Positions 1 through 11,663 are shown, numbered from the stretch's first letter. The stretch: 64,000 nt of DNA from Lactuca virosa (GCA_928212115.1 CAKMRJ010005745.1:224402897-224466896); one strand, 5' to 3'. The notes: generated by a model from the letters alone, not told the origin. Numbers and translations: made by a program.

Positions 1-216
1 GTTACGAATCTTTGATTGGTCATAACTCCTTCGTTATAACTCGGATTTTAGTGTTCTTTATATTTTTGGAAACCTTATCACGATATCTACCACATAGTGT
101 ACCCAAACAGAGCTTTTTGAACATTTCATTTTCGATGATATTCTTATTACTTTACAAAGAGGTTACAAGACTCGACTTTTAGTCATTATATTGACCTGAA
201 ATAACGGGTTGTTACA
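1..216 (-). mobile_element. Start of a Gypsy-type LTR, minus orientation (fragment)
   Basis: Read on the minus strand this begins TGTAACAACCCG, the usual start of long Gypsy LTRs in this window, followed by the recurring 'cgagttataacgaaggagttatgacc' type of LTR text (in short pieces). It stops exactly where the recognisable 5' LTR of element A resumes at about 217-221, so another element, mostly left of the window, has inserted in or recombined with that LTR. No protein is encoded here. Confidence 0.6.
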
Positions 217-1433
217 CCAAATCTGACCTTTTCCTCAGATCTAGACTATATATGTATTTTATGCTTTGAAAGTATGATGAAAGATTTAGACTTTGCTTTT
301 CAGATCTAGACCTTTTTCTTCAGATATGAACCGTATATGTATTTTCTTTACGGATCTAAACTATTTATTCATATCTGAACTGTATATGTATTTTATATCT
401 ACAAAATATGTTGGGTAAAACATGGGTAGATGAAATATGAGTTGGATGATGAAATGAAGGGTGATATAGACCGAGAGATAAGGGTGAGAGGTAAACCATG
501 AGTGAAGCCTTTTACCCATGTGTTGGCCCCGTCATTTAGCAGAGTATGAATGACAATCACGGACTATTCTAGACAGTCCAGTGGAACACTAGCAGACTCG
601 TAACTTGTAGGTGTTTTTGAACTACGTATTCACTAGGTATTTTGAATTGAGTGTGTTCACTGCGTATTTTTGAACTAAGTGTTCACCAGGTATTTTGAAC
701 TGAGTGTGTTCACTAGGTATTTTTGAACTAAGTGTTCACCAGGTATTTTGAACTGAGTGTGTTTACTAGGCATTTTTGAACTGAGTGTGTTCACTAGGTA
801 TTTTGAACTGAGTGTGTTTACTAGGTATTTTGAACTGAGTGTGTTCACTAGGTATTTTAGAACTAAGTGTTCACCAGATGTTTTGGACTACGTGTTCACC
901 AGTTGTAATCCATAAACCCTGGTAACGATGGACTTTGTGCCTATTCCATAGGATAATCCTTAGGAATGAATGAACGAGGAATAGCTAATTCTTGTGGTAG
1001 ACCCTTAAGAGTAAAGAAGATAATGGGGATGGGTAATTGGGTTGATTGTTTGATGTTTAAACATAATAATTATATTATTGTGGGTTGAAAACCCTATGTA
1101 CTCACCAGGTTTCCCAACCTGACCCACTCAAGCTTATTTGTATCACAGGTGTCAATACGAAGCTACTTTACACTGAGAGATTTAAAAAGAGATGTAGATC
1201 ACTAGCGTAAATGAATGTAAGTTCTGTTTATGCTTATGTTTCTGTATTGACGATGACATCCCAAGGTTTTAAAAGCAATAAAAACACATTTCTTCGGAAA
1301 TGCTTTTGATAATGTATTTATCATGTTTTTCTGGGAACAAATTCCGCAACATTTTTATTAAAAAGAGATACTCTGATTTTATAAAGCATAAACAAAATCG
1401 GTCTTTTCTGGTCGTGAAAATGGGGATGTCACA
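217..1433 (+). repeat. 5' LTR of element A (3' part)
   Basis: It aligns with 5498-6713 of the 3' LTR at a constant offset of about 5281 bases with only scattered differences, which implies a fairly recent insertion. It ends in GGGGATGTCACA directly before the primer-binding site. Its upstream half is replaced by the minus-strand LTR fragment at 1-216. Confidence 0.85.
608..905 (+). repeat. 26/27-bp tandem repeat in LTR A (5' copy)
   Basis: About ten copies of a unit such as GTGTTCACTAGGTATTTTGA plus a short tail. Starts of the GTGTTCAC core lie at 653, 679, 706, 732 and 759, an alternating spacing of 26 and 27 bases. The same array occurs at 5890-6186 in the 3' LTR. Confidence 0.85.
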
Positions 1434-1435
1434 GT

Positions 1436-1447
1436 TGGTATCAGAGC
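1436..1447 (+). promoter_or_regulatory. Primer-binding site, element A
   Basis: TGGTATCAGAGC, complementary to the 3' end of plant initiator tRNA-Met, lies two bases after the LTR end. It is where minus-strand DNA synthesis would start. Confidence 0.85.
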
Positions 1448-1800
1448 ATTAGTTTAAGCGAACTAGGAATTTGTAGGATTTCTAGACTTAAACTTAGAAT
1501 GCTAAGCGATGATCGTGAGATGAGTGTCTTCCATATTTTAGACACGAGCACTAGTTTATTTTAGGAAAGATGCCTAAAATGCTTTTATGTGCTAAATGCT
1601 TTATGCTTTCTTTATGTGCTATTATTTGTTCGGATCTATGGTCTGTTGCCGACCGGATTTGGAAACCTTATGTGTTTAGGATTCTAAGCATACGAGTACG
1701 ATATTAGAACTAGCATGTAACGTTTCGGAGTGATAAAGAGAATTTAAACGTCTATCGTGAAAAGAGATCTAAGTTCAACTAATTTGGCGTATAGATCAAA

Positions 1801-3050
1801 ATGGCAAGAACCCGAAGTGGAGCTGGAAACGCGAATGGGAACAGGAATCAACAGCCTCGTCCCGAAGTGATTGAGCAGGTGCCGATAGTTGAAGTTGCAC
1901 CTGAGCCAGTCATAATGGCTGGAGTTCAAGCCATGATTCGGGCTATGATGGCGGAACAGAGGGAAGAGATAAGACAATTGTTGTTGAATAACAGAAATGA
2001 ACGTTCGATACCTGTTGAACAACCAGAACGAAATGATGGAGAGTCTGAAGAAGGGAATAACAGCCGCACTGTCAGTCAGGTGGAACCCCCGGTGAATAGG
2101 AGGAACAACCAAGACGACGGAGTCGAAAGAAACGGATGCAAGTACAAGGATTTTCTGACTTGCAAGCCATCGCTTTCACTAGAAAGGAGGATCCGATTGG
2201 AGTTATGGACTGGATCTCGGAGATGGAACTAGCCTTCATGACGTGTGGTTGCAGAGGCAAGTTGCAGACCACGTTTGCAGTACGCCAGTTCAGAGGAGGC
2301 GCAGTACGTTGGTGGAACACCCTGGGGAAGACGTTAAGCCCAAATGAGCCCCTGCAACTGACATGGGCAGAATTTTTGGTACAGTTCAAACGCAAGTACT
2401 ACTCAGCCCAAAACTTGCTTGAGCTAGAGAACCAATTCCTGACCCTGAAGAAGGGAAACATGTCGATTGATGAATACACCAACAACTTCACAGAGAAGAT
2501 GGAGCTTGCCTTGCGTCTTGTCCCAGATGAACTAACAAAAATCGACAAGTACGCCAAGGGACTCCCATGGGAGTATGCGGTGTCGGTACGTCAAGCACCT
2601 ACTCTGGAGGCGGCTATCTGGGCTGCCAATTCTATAGAGGAGATGATCAAGGGAAGAGCTTCTAGCAAGGTTGAGGTTGGCGAGAAAAGGAAGTGCGAGG
2701 GGTCTGCTAAACCCAATAAGAAGAGCAAATTCAGTTCAAAGGAGTTTAGCGGAGGGGGAAACGAAGCGAAATGGTGCGAGAAGTGTAAGAAGAAGCACTT
2801 CGGGAAATGTAGCGAGGAAGTGACCTGCTACAAGTGTGGGAAGACCGGGCATTACGCCAACGAGTGCACCGCTAGCAAAAGGGTGTGTTATGAACGCCGT
2901 GAAGAAGGGCACGTTGCTAAGGATTGCCCGAAGAAGAAAGAGGCGGCAAGACCAAACATTCCACCAAAACCAAAGGCAAGAGCGTTCCATATGATCCTTG
3001 ACGAAGCAGATGGCAACGAAAGGGATCGGGAATTAGGATCTATGAAGTAG
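1801..3050 (+). pseudogene. Gypsy gag (nucleocapsid/capsid polyprotein), frameshifted
   Basis: The start at 1801 has a good context (AAAATGG). The first frame (1801-2232) carries the N-terminal arm. The retrotransposon gag domain continues in another frame (2136-3050), so there is one frameshift near 2160, in the stretch that normally reads '...FLxCKPPxF'. The gag core includes the WW-N motif near 2310 and a LELENQF-like helix near 2425. C-terminal zinc fingers follow: a CX2CX3HX3C finger near 2788, a good CX2CX4HX4C finger (CYKCGKTGHYANEC) near 2826, and a third in which the second cysteine has become arginine (CYERREEGHVAKDC). The protein would form the virus-like particle in the cytoplasm. 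The reading frame closes at 3050 without any protease domain. Confidence 0.8.
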
Positions 3051-3993
3051 TCATGTAGATAGTATCTTATGATGTATCCTATTAGAGGCATAGTCTAGGG
3101 TGAACTTGAACACTTATGTAATCGTTTCAAGGAATAATATAAAGCCTTCGTTTTGTTATCTGATGTGTCAAGTGTTATGTGATTTTCATGTATGGTGACT
3201 TGGAAAACTGCGAGACAATACTTGGTACGAGTATGAGTAGGTGTGAATGGTAGTAGAGGCCTATGCTACCGGAAGCACAGGACTCACGCTTGGATCAGGG
3301 AAAGTCACAAGGTTACCAAGAAACTAGTAATCGATTTCGTTTTATTCGAGTGTGTCATTACCATCGTTTCGGTAATGACTAACAAGATGATTGTTATTCC
3401 GACCCTAGTGGTCATAACAAATGGAGTCCGACTCCGATGAGTATGTTAAGTGGTTCAGAGAACCAAGTTCGATGTAGCGTCTGACTTCAGCCAGAAGATT
3501 GAAGTGAATCAAAGCGATTAATAGAAGGATCGCGCTCGTTGTTAAAGAAGTTGGTAGCTAGAAATGCTACATGTTGAAATGTGATTGTATCACATTAGAA
3601 CATGAAGGAAGGTATAGTTTGTTCTGGAATTTGACTCTAAAAGACCTGAGTCTAAGCGTTACAACATACGATGAGAGGTCATTAGAACATGACCCATCGG
3701 TCTATTGTCGAAATCAAAGGACTTATCTTAAGTGCATTAAGAAGAAGAAGGAGTCTCCAGTAAGGATCGAGAATGTGACATGAAGGTCATGATTTAAAGT
3801 CTAACATGAGGTAAAGAGCGGGTGCAAGATCGAGCACCGCCTGCAGTCAAGAAGTCCAAGAGTTAGATACTCGTTCAAAGCGACATAGAAGTTACAGTTA
3901 TTACCTAGGATGAAGAGATAACGTATGGAGTCATTATATAAGTCATGTCTCGTTGATGATTTTGGGACGTAATCATCCTAAGAGGGAGATAAT
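3051..3993 (+). other. Non-coding 3' internal region and polypurine tract of element A
   Basis: No pol domain is recognisable in any frame. The region ends in a purine-rich tract (AAGAGGGAGATAAT, about 3980-3993) just before the 3' LTR, which would prime plus-strand synthesis. About 590 bases of it (3402-3993) recur inverted at 35333-35913. A 70-codon open frame at 3571-3783 is open in both copies, but the copies are nearly identical, so this says nothing about function. Confidence 0.7.
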
Positions 3994-4783
3994 TGTAACG
4001 CCCGTAGATACGGGCTAGTCAATTTAGAGACAATGAGCGTCAAAAATGAGTTTTTGATGGAAGATTACTTAGAATAAATAATCTTAACCAAGGGTAGAAT
4101 ATGTCTCAAGGGTTCCGTACATATAAAGAACGCCGAAATCCGAGTTATAACGAAAAAATTATGACCTGTCAAAGTTTTTCGGCAAAACCGGCACGGCACC
4201 GGGAGACGTAAATAGTGAATTTATGATGGAGGACTTTTTAGCCTTAGTAATCTAAACAAAAGTTGTAGTATACGTTAAACCGAGAGCGTCCATAAAAAGA
4301 ACGTCGAAATCTGACTTCGTAAGAGGAAGTTATGATTTTTCTAAGATTTGGCATAGCAGTGCAAGGCCCGAAACTCGAATTTTAGTTCGAGCGGTTTTTG
4401 GCCTATGCGACCTAAATGAGAATTGAATATCTCATTAATAGGAACTCAACGATAAAAAGACAGACGAAAACGGAGTCCGTATGAAGAAGTTACGAATTTT
4501 ACGCGGTCATTTAACAGTATAATCTCCTCCTACTGTTAAATTTAAGATCGGTCGAGAATTAGCCGATGGAGTCAAAAGGAAAGTTATAGATCTTATTTTA
4601 CCTACGCGTGGAAAAAATAACGCCGAAAACGGAGCTCGTATGCGAAAGTTATGAATTTTTGAAAATCGGCTGATTTCCACCCTCTATGTGATGCCACGTG
4701 TCAGCACCAGGGGAAACCTTGGAGCCTACGCACCACCACGACGTGGAGAAAGTCACCACGATGTGGTATCGCTCCAGGAGCAC

Positions 4784-4792
4784 TATAAATAG
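4784..4792 (+). promoter_or_regulatory. LTR promoter TATA box, element A
   Basis: TATAAATAG, followed by a pyrimidine-rich leader from about 4815. It defines the probable U3/R boundary of this LTR. Confidence 0.65.
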
Positions 4793-5169
4793 AGGCTCGG
4801 GGGTGCGTCATTCCACACACCTTTCCCCACTTCTTTCTCTCTCTAAACTCTCTCTCTAACCCCCCAAACCCCCCCCCCCCCAAAAGCCTAGGAAACTTCC
4901 CTAGCACTTGAAGAAAGCCTCGGAGAGCCCGGAGTCTCCGAGAAAAAGAGTTTTTCGGTTTGAAACTCTGCCCGCGTGGAGCCCGGTTTTCAAGCAAACT
5001 TCCTGGTTTCGTCAAAGAAGATTATTTTTAGAAGCGAGGTGCTGTCCAAATCACTCCGTATCAAGTGAGTGCATAGTCACCTTCATCTTACACATAGATA
5101 TGAAGTATTTTATATAAATTATGTGCTATGTGTATAAATATATGTTGTCTGTTTACCTGAGATGTTTGC

Positions 5170-5660
5170 TGGATGAAAGATCTGAACCTCTTTCTTTTCA
5201 GATCTGAACTTCTTCCTTTAGATCTAAAGATTTTCTTCCAAATCTGAACCTTCTCCTTCAGATCTAGATTTTCCTTCGGATCTACACTTTTTTTTCTTTT
5301 TAGATCTAAGACTTTTCTTCAGATCTGAATGGAATATGTATTTTTGTCCGATCTAACCCTTTTCTTACAGATCTGAACTTTTTCCTTCAGATCTGGACTT
5401 TCTCACTGCAGATCTGAACTTTTCAGATCTAAACCTGATATATGGATGATTTATACTTGAGATCTGTACTGGATGAAAGATCTAAGATTCTGTCTTTCCA
5501 GATCTGACCTTTTCTTCGGATCTAGACTATATATGTATTTTATGCTTTGAAAGTATGATGAAAGATTTAGACTTTGCTTTTCAGATCTAGACCTTTTTCT
5601 TCAGATCTGAACCGTATATGTATTTTCTTTACGGATCTAAACTATTTATTCAGACCTGAA
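5170..5660 (+). repeat. Degenerate ~21-bp array built on (C)AGATCTGAAC
   Basis: About twenty AGATCT-containing units spaced roughly 20-23 bases apart, e.g. near 5176, 5199, 5219, 5259, 5301, 5320, 5369, 5388 and 5410. The array occupies the U5 part of the LTR. It is interrupted in the 5' LTR at 217 and present inverted at 35920-36245. Confidence 0.8.
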
Positions 5661-5889
5661 CTGTATATGTATTTTATATCTACAAAATATGTTGGGTAAA
5701 ACATGGGTAGATGAAATATGAGTTGGATGATGAAATGAGGGGTGATATAGACCGAGAGATAAGGGTGAGAGGTAAACCATGAGTGAAGCCTTTTACCCAT
5801 GTGTTGGCCCCGTCATTCAGCAGAGTATGAATGACAATCACGGACTATTCTAGATAGTCTAGTGGAACACTAGCAGACTCGTAACTTGT

Positions 5890-6186
5890 AGGTGTTTTTG
5901 AACTACGTATTCACTAGGTATTTTGAATTGAGTGTGTTCACTGCGTATTTTTGAACTAAGTGTTCACCAGGTATTTTGAACTGAGTGTGTTCACTAGGTA
6001 TTTTTGAACTAAGTGTTCACCAGGTATTTTGAACTGAGTATGTTCACTAGGCATTTTTGAACTGAGTGTGTTCACTAGGTATTTTGAACTGAGTGTGTTC
6101 ACTAGGTATTTTGAACTGAGTGTGTTCACTAGGTATTTTAGAACTAAGTGTTCACCAGATGTTTTGGACTACGTGTTCACCAGTTG
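5890..6186 (+). repeat. 26/27-bp tandem repeat in LTR A (3' copy)
   Basis: Same array and copy order as at 608-905, with a few single-base differences. The array was therefore already present in the LTR when element A inserted. Confidence 0.85.
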
Positions 6187-6713
6187 TAATCCATAAACCC
6201 TGGTAACGATGGACTTTGTGCCTATTCCATAGGATAATCCTTAGGAATGAATTAACGAGGAATAGCTAATTCTTATGGTAGACCCTTAAGAGTAAAGAAG
6301 ATAATGGGGATGGGTAATTGGGTTGATTGTTTGATGTTTAAACATAATAATTATATTATTGTGGGTTGAAAACCCTATGTACTCACCAGGTTTCCCAACC
6401 TGACCCACTCAAGCTTATTTGTATCACAGGTGTCGATACAAAGCTACTTTACACTGAGAGATTTAAAAGAGATGTAGATCACTAGCGTAAATAAATGTAA
6501 GTTCTATTTATGCTTATGTTTCTGTATTGACGATGACATCCCAAGGTTTTAAAAGGAATAAAAATACATTTCTTCGGAAATGCTTTTGATAATGTATTTA
6601 TCATGTTTTTCTGGGAACAAATTCCGCAACAGTTTTATTAAAAAGAGATACTCTGATTTTATAAAGCATAAACAAAATCGGTCTTTTCTGGCCGTGAAAA
6701 TGGGGATGTCACA

Positions 6714-7591
6714 TTTTTGATAAATTACTTTTTAGCCTTAGTGATCTAAACGAAAGTCGTAGTAGTCGTTAAATCGAGAGTGTGCATATAGAGAACGTCC
6801 AAATATGATTTCACAAGAGGAAGTTATCGTTTTTCTAAGATTCGGCTTAGCAGTATTCTACTCAAAAATTGAATTTTAGACTAGTCGTCTTTTAGCCAAA
6901 ATAATCTAAATGAGAGTTAAAGATATCGTTAATAGGAGTTCAACGATAAAAAGTTTGTCGAAAACGGACACCGGATGAGAGAGTTATACTTTTTATACGG
7001 GCTTTAGCAGTCTACGCCTATGTGAAAAATATAAAGTCAAATTAGCCGACAGAGTGTAAAAGAAAGTTGTAGATATCATCGAGAGCTATGCGTGGATATA
7101 AAAAACATCAAAAACGTAGTTTGTATGGAGAAGATACACAATTTTGAAAATCTAAAAAAAATTGGCACCCATGCACGTCAAGAGCGTTGCGCGCCCGACA
7201 AAACCATGCAGCCCCACCCACTTTGCAAAACGTGTCAGTCTAGCATTTCGCCACGTCACTATGTCCTGACCAAGAGTGGGGCCTGACACCTTGGTGCACA
7301 GAGCGCATCCCAAGAATCCGCCCTTTAAATAGTAGCTAATTCCTTCATTTCTCATCACACAATCCAATCGAATTCTCTCTGAAATTTTCGTTGTTTAGCC
7401 TATTTTCCTTCATTCTATTCTGCGGAGAAGCCCTGTGATGCCCCTGAGTACTCATCTGAGTAGTAGCCTTCGAGTAGGAGATCCCGAGTCAGCATTCTGC
7501 CTGCTTAGATCCCTATTCTCGTCTATAGTACTTTGTAAGTAAGCTACATCTGATTTATCGATAATTCCAAGTCGTTATACTACTTGATCTA
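6714..7591 (+). repeat. LTR B, part 1 (Gypsy LTR, left end missing)
   Basis: It starts inside a long Gypsy LTR at the block equivalent to about 230 bases after the start of LTR D. It has a TATA-like TTTAAATAG at 7324 and homology to 48600-48916 (reverse strand). It continues at 10373 after the solo-LTR insertion. The missing start is probably left of the window, on the other side of element A, which would make A an insertion into B. Confidence 0.75.
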
Positions 7592-10367
7592 TGTGACATC
7601 CGTCAAATTTTGGTCAACAAAAGTCAATTGTGCATATATTAGGTCAAAAAGGCGAAATGTGATTTTCGTAACATCCCTAATGTATTATTGAATATTATAA
7701 TGCTACGTACGCTATTTTGAATCCATTATCGAATAAACACTTTTATTGCAATCAGTAAACTACGGTAATGTAGTAATTCGATAAAACACACAAATATTAC
7801 TAGGAATTGGGTAATGCTCATAACACGAGGTTTACTTGTTCACAAATCCATAAACACGTTTTAAACATCATATGACCTAGTATTTAGTTGATACTCCGGC
7901 GGTTATTCTGGAAAAAGATCATACACCAAGAAAACAAAATGTTATCACGTTTAACGCTCACATTTTATACAACGAATTTGAGAAAACCAATTTAATTATA
8001 AGGTGTTAATATTATTGTTAATAATATTAAATAACAAATTTTTTATTAGTTATTAAACCTTACCAATTTCTCAAATCCCACCACACTTTTATAAAAATGA
8101 CAAACTTTTATAAAAGGGGCTAGGTTTTTATAAAAACTATATGAGACAAATTATGTCTCTTCTCTCCCAACATATCTCCCCATATCCAACATCATCATAT
8201 CATTTGTATAATAAAGAAATCAAGGAACCATGCTTGAATATTTTAATCAAGATGCCCTACTTGATTAAAATAAGCTAGAAAGCTTACCCTAAATAAAATA
8301 TTCACAACACCTTACATCTTCCCTTCCCCATGCAAACCACCACCACTCTTCTCTCTCCCTCTCCTTCTATAAATTCAGCCAAGAGGCCTCCCTCCCCACC
8401 ATTTCATCTTCAATCTCACTTCTATACTCTCTAAACTCTCCAATAATTCTCTAGTTGATTCAAGGATTTTGGCAGTGTTTTGCAAGTATTCTTGGTAAGT
8501 TTTCTTCATATTTTCGAGATCCTACTACACTCTACCATCATCTTTTGGTTGTCTCATTTTCACTCTTGAAACAAAAAAACCTAGGCAAGATCTTGGAGTT
8601 TCCAGAAGGTGTCACTCGATTCTTACCTCATCTTCCCACCATTTCTTGCCATCTTGTAGGGAAAGCACAAAAGGTGAGTTCATACCCCCATTTCTACTAG
8701 TTTTCACTCATTTTACACTTTCGTGGGAGGTTACATGCCATGCAAACAAAATACATTTTGGACAATAACTTTACAAAAAGGTCCTAGATCTAATATATGT
8801 TGGATAAAACTTTTAACCTTTGGGTAATACCATTACATGCATGTTTATGTTATTTTTATGAAGATATATACATATATTCATGTTTTCAAAGAAAGCATAC
8901 AAGTCTCGTTCCCTTATATGCACAAGTTTCTAGTATTAGATCTATTGTATGATGGATAATACATTTATCCATTGGATAATATTATTACACATCGGATAAA
9001 CACAAACTAACATTTTTACCAAAAGTCTAGTTTTAAAATATTAAAAGTCTGTTTTACACATTGGATAAAACCATTACCCCTTGGATAATATCATTATCCA
9101 TTGGGTAATACTATTATACACTATATTAATACTATGAAAATGTGATATTTACACATACAAGGGTTTTCATTACACCAAAATGTAAACTTGTTGAAACAAT
9201 TATGTGAGACAAAGTTTTCACCGTACCTACCAGAGTACACACTAAAGTCCTGAATTATAACCAGAATCTCAGTAAGAGAGCGTGATACTTGTGTATAGAT
9301 CTATACGGGACTGACAATCCCGCACCTAAGCTGCTAGCTACAGCTAGACCGGAAGGTCTGGGGTGACAAATATCTAACATTCCGACGCCTGAAGAACGTC
9401 GCAGAAGGCCAACTTCGGTTTTAGCATGGTTGTAATAACGCACATGGGAAATCAACGATACATTTAGTTTACGGGGTAACATGCGTTCAAATGGTTTGAT
9501 ATAAGAATAAAACTATGTAGTACTACTTTAAGTATAGAAATACTTATACATTTTTGGTCTTAGGGTTTTTAAGACTACAACTCATTTTAAAGGAAATATT
9601 GGATTTTCTCGGAACAAACACTACATTTTTAAGTATGGTTATTTACTTATACACTATATTTATAAGTAAGGTTATTTACTTATACACTACATTTATAAGT
9701 ATGGTTATTTACTTATACACTACATTTATAAGTATGGTTATTTACTTATACACAACATTTATAAGTTTGGTTATTTACTTATACACAATATTTATAAGTA
9801 TAGATATTTACATATATACTATATTTATAAGTATGGTTATTTACTTATACACTCGATTTTTGTATAATAAAAATCACATGACAAGTCACACTTTTTATAA
9901 GTCTAGAAGTTATGGGAACTTTTATTTTATAAATGCTTTTGGATACATACTACACACATACATTCTTCTTTTGCGCTGAAGGCGTACAAATACAAAACAT
10001 TTTACAAGGATACGATTTTTACACAGGGAAAAATATCGGATTACTCTACAACTGAACTCTTATGAACTCACCAACTTTATGTTGACTTTTAAAACGGCAT
10101 GTAATCTCAGGAAAAAATTAAGCTTGGATCAGTAGAGCTAATTTTGAAGACAAGACACCAAATATCATTACGAGAACTACTTTAGTTGATAACATGCAAA
10201 CCTTGTAATGTATTTTGATATCAAGTAACATTTAGGTCATGTAACTGATATAATCATATGATATGATGGTTGTTTATGTACTTCTGTTTCAATGTATACA
10301 ATTATTGTGATACTATGTTCTCGTTCCACCCCCGGACGTTTCCACCATCCAGTTTGGGGGTGTGACA
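7592..10367 (+). mobile_element. Solo LTR C (Gypsy, 2776 bp) inserted in LTR B
   Basis: It runs from TGTGACATCC to GGTGTGACA and is flanked by the perfect 5-bp duplication ATCTA at 7587-7591 and 10368-10372. No internal region is present, so LTR-LTR recombination removed it. It has a TATA box TATAAAT at 8368-8374 and a strong donor-like AAG|GTGAGT at 8674. Its 3' part (about 9230-10367) resembles the LTR of G2 (30125-30963), so both belong to one Gypsy lineage. Confidence 0.9.
9631..9861 (+). repeat. 33-bp tandem repeat, seven copies, in solo LTR C
   Basis: The core GGTTATTTACTTATACAC (or close variants) begins at 9637, 9670, 9703, 9736, 9769, 9802 and 9835, exactly 33 bases apart. Because 33 is divisible by three, the array keeps a spurious frame open (9554-9979). 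Confidence 0.95.
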
Positions 10368-10372
10368 ATCTA

Positions 10373-11663
10373 CTTTAGGGAGTAATGCCTAGGCTGTATT
10401 TAGTGATGTGTTTAAAGTAGGATTTCCAAACAGTGTACTCTATATACCAAACAGACCTTACCTCCGATATGATCCTACTTGGTTATTCCTTATTTAGATC
10501 TTGAAGTAGGCCTTGGGATTGTTGAAGAATCTAAACCCTTATAATAATAGACTAAGACTTAACGTTATGTACATCTAGGTCTTTTGGAAAAGGTGTAAGG
10601 CGAAGCTCTTCCCAATTCACCAATCACCAGACACTTTTTTCAGGTGAGTGCATAGTTCCTATCAAGATCATAATCTAAAATAAAAGTATTATTTATATAA
10701 GACATTAAATGCTTTCCTGTATTATCTGTTTTATATGCTATTTGTTTAATTAAGATAATACTATTGAATTAGAAACCGCATTGGAAATCGATTGCCTTTA
10801 GTTATAAGTCTTGCCCTAGGTTTAAGAGTAAGACATTCAAAGGATACTTAGTTGAAATTAAGTTAGACGTCGATTAGGTCTTATAACTTGGGTAGAGTGT
10901 GTGAAATCAAAGCGGAGTGTTTCTCCTCTTTCTTGGATGACCACAAATGGTGGGTCTAAATCAGACAACTGACAAGTATGTCTGGGTCATCGACCATAGT
11001 AGATGACAACACTTAACTATTCTAGGCAGTCTAGTTAATTATGTTGCTAGCATGGACTTATAATCCATTCACGTAGATAAAATAGGATACCATATTTATC
11101 AAATCTTTGAACATTGGTTGCCTTATATGACTTACACTGGCCAAATACACCCCTAGCTGTATAGTCAAACAGTTACTCAAACGATTCATCAGGTTGGGTG
11201 ATTTCTCTAGATAATCGTTGCTTTAGGATCTGTAAGGATCGATTAAGCTGGGTAGTTGGTCTTAGGTCGTATTTTATATTATATGATGAAGTTGTTTGCA
11301 TGAATGATATAAATTATGATTATCATTAAACTATTATGGACTTGAAAACCCTATGCATCTCACCAGGTTTTCCCAAACCTGACCCACTCATTTTTGCATC
11401 ACAGGTAGTGGAACCACGGTTGCAGTAGTCTAGTTAGAATGTTGAGTGTAATAAAGAGATGTTCTTGTAATCTATAGTTTCAAGACCTTTTATATTTTAC
11501 GTTGTAACGTATGTTTGGATATAAACGAATGGCATCCTCAAGGTTTTAATAAAATAACTTTTGTTATCTTAAAAATGTTTTAATTAACTGGGAGTTTCTA
11601 CATCTCAATTTATAAAGTCTAAAGAAAATGTTTAATTGGTTTTGAAAAATGGGGGATGTCATA
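10373..11663 (+). repeat. LTR B, part 2
   Basis: Continuation of LTR B after solo LTR C. It holds a consensus-like donor CAG|GTGAGT at 10644 and ends GGGGGATGTCATA, a decayed LTR end. No primer-binding site follows, so B has no internal region on this side and is probably a solo LTR itself. Its reverse-strand relative is the 5' LTR of G3 (41522-48916). Confidence 0.75.

Larger units (their letters stand above)
217..6713 (+). mobile_element. Gypsy element A: gag-only, non-autonomous LTR retrotransposon
   Basis: Order seen: partial 5' LTR (217-1433), tRNA-Met type primer-binding site (1436-1447), gag with zinc knuckles (1801-3050, one frameshift), about 0.9 kb without coding text, polypurine tract (3981-3993), complete 3' LTR (3994-6713). 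The internal region is only about 2.56 kb and holds no protease, reverse transcriptase, RNase H or integrase, so the element would need enzymes from a relative. Its gag resembles that of Gypsy G3 at 40050-41229, a plausible helper lineage. This matches the class called TR-GAG in plants. The 3' LTR abuts LTR B at 6714. The target duplication cannot be checked because the left end lies outside the window. Confidence 0.8.
3994..6713 (+). repeat. 3' LTR of element A (2720 bp)
   Basis: It runs from TGTAACGCCCG to GGGGATGTCACA, with standard TG...CA ends. Internal landmarks are a TATA box at 4784, a C-run at 4869-4881, a splice-donor-like CAA|GTGAGT at 5065, an AGATCT-rich array at 5170-5660 and a 26/27-bp array at 5890-6186. 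An inverted partial copy lies at 34156-37038. Confidence 0.9.

Noticed and set aside
1436..1447. tRNA gene suggested by TGGTATCAGAGC
   Set aside because: This is only the 12-base primer-binding site; no cloverleaf surrounds it. The same holds for the other primer sites.
3571..3783. 70-codon ORF in element A, matched by a 69/70 identical ORF at 35533-35745 (minus)
   Set aside because: The two DNA copies are almost identical overall, so conservation of the frame is expected without selection; no domain is recognised.
4701..5015. 104-codon minus-strand ORF in LTR A and its counterpart at 36408-36692
   Set aside because: They lie in the LTR leader with poly-C and pyrimidine tracts and show no domain; chance frames.
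9554..9979. 141-codon ORF with repeated VIYLYTTFIS-like text
   Set aside because: It is a by-product of the 33-bp tandem repeat in an LTR (33 is divisible by three).
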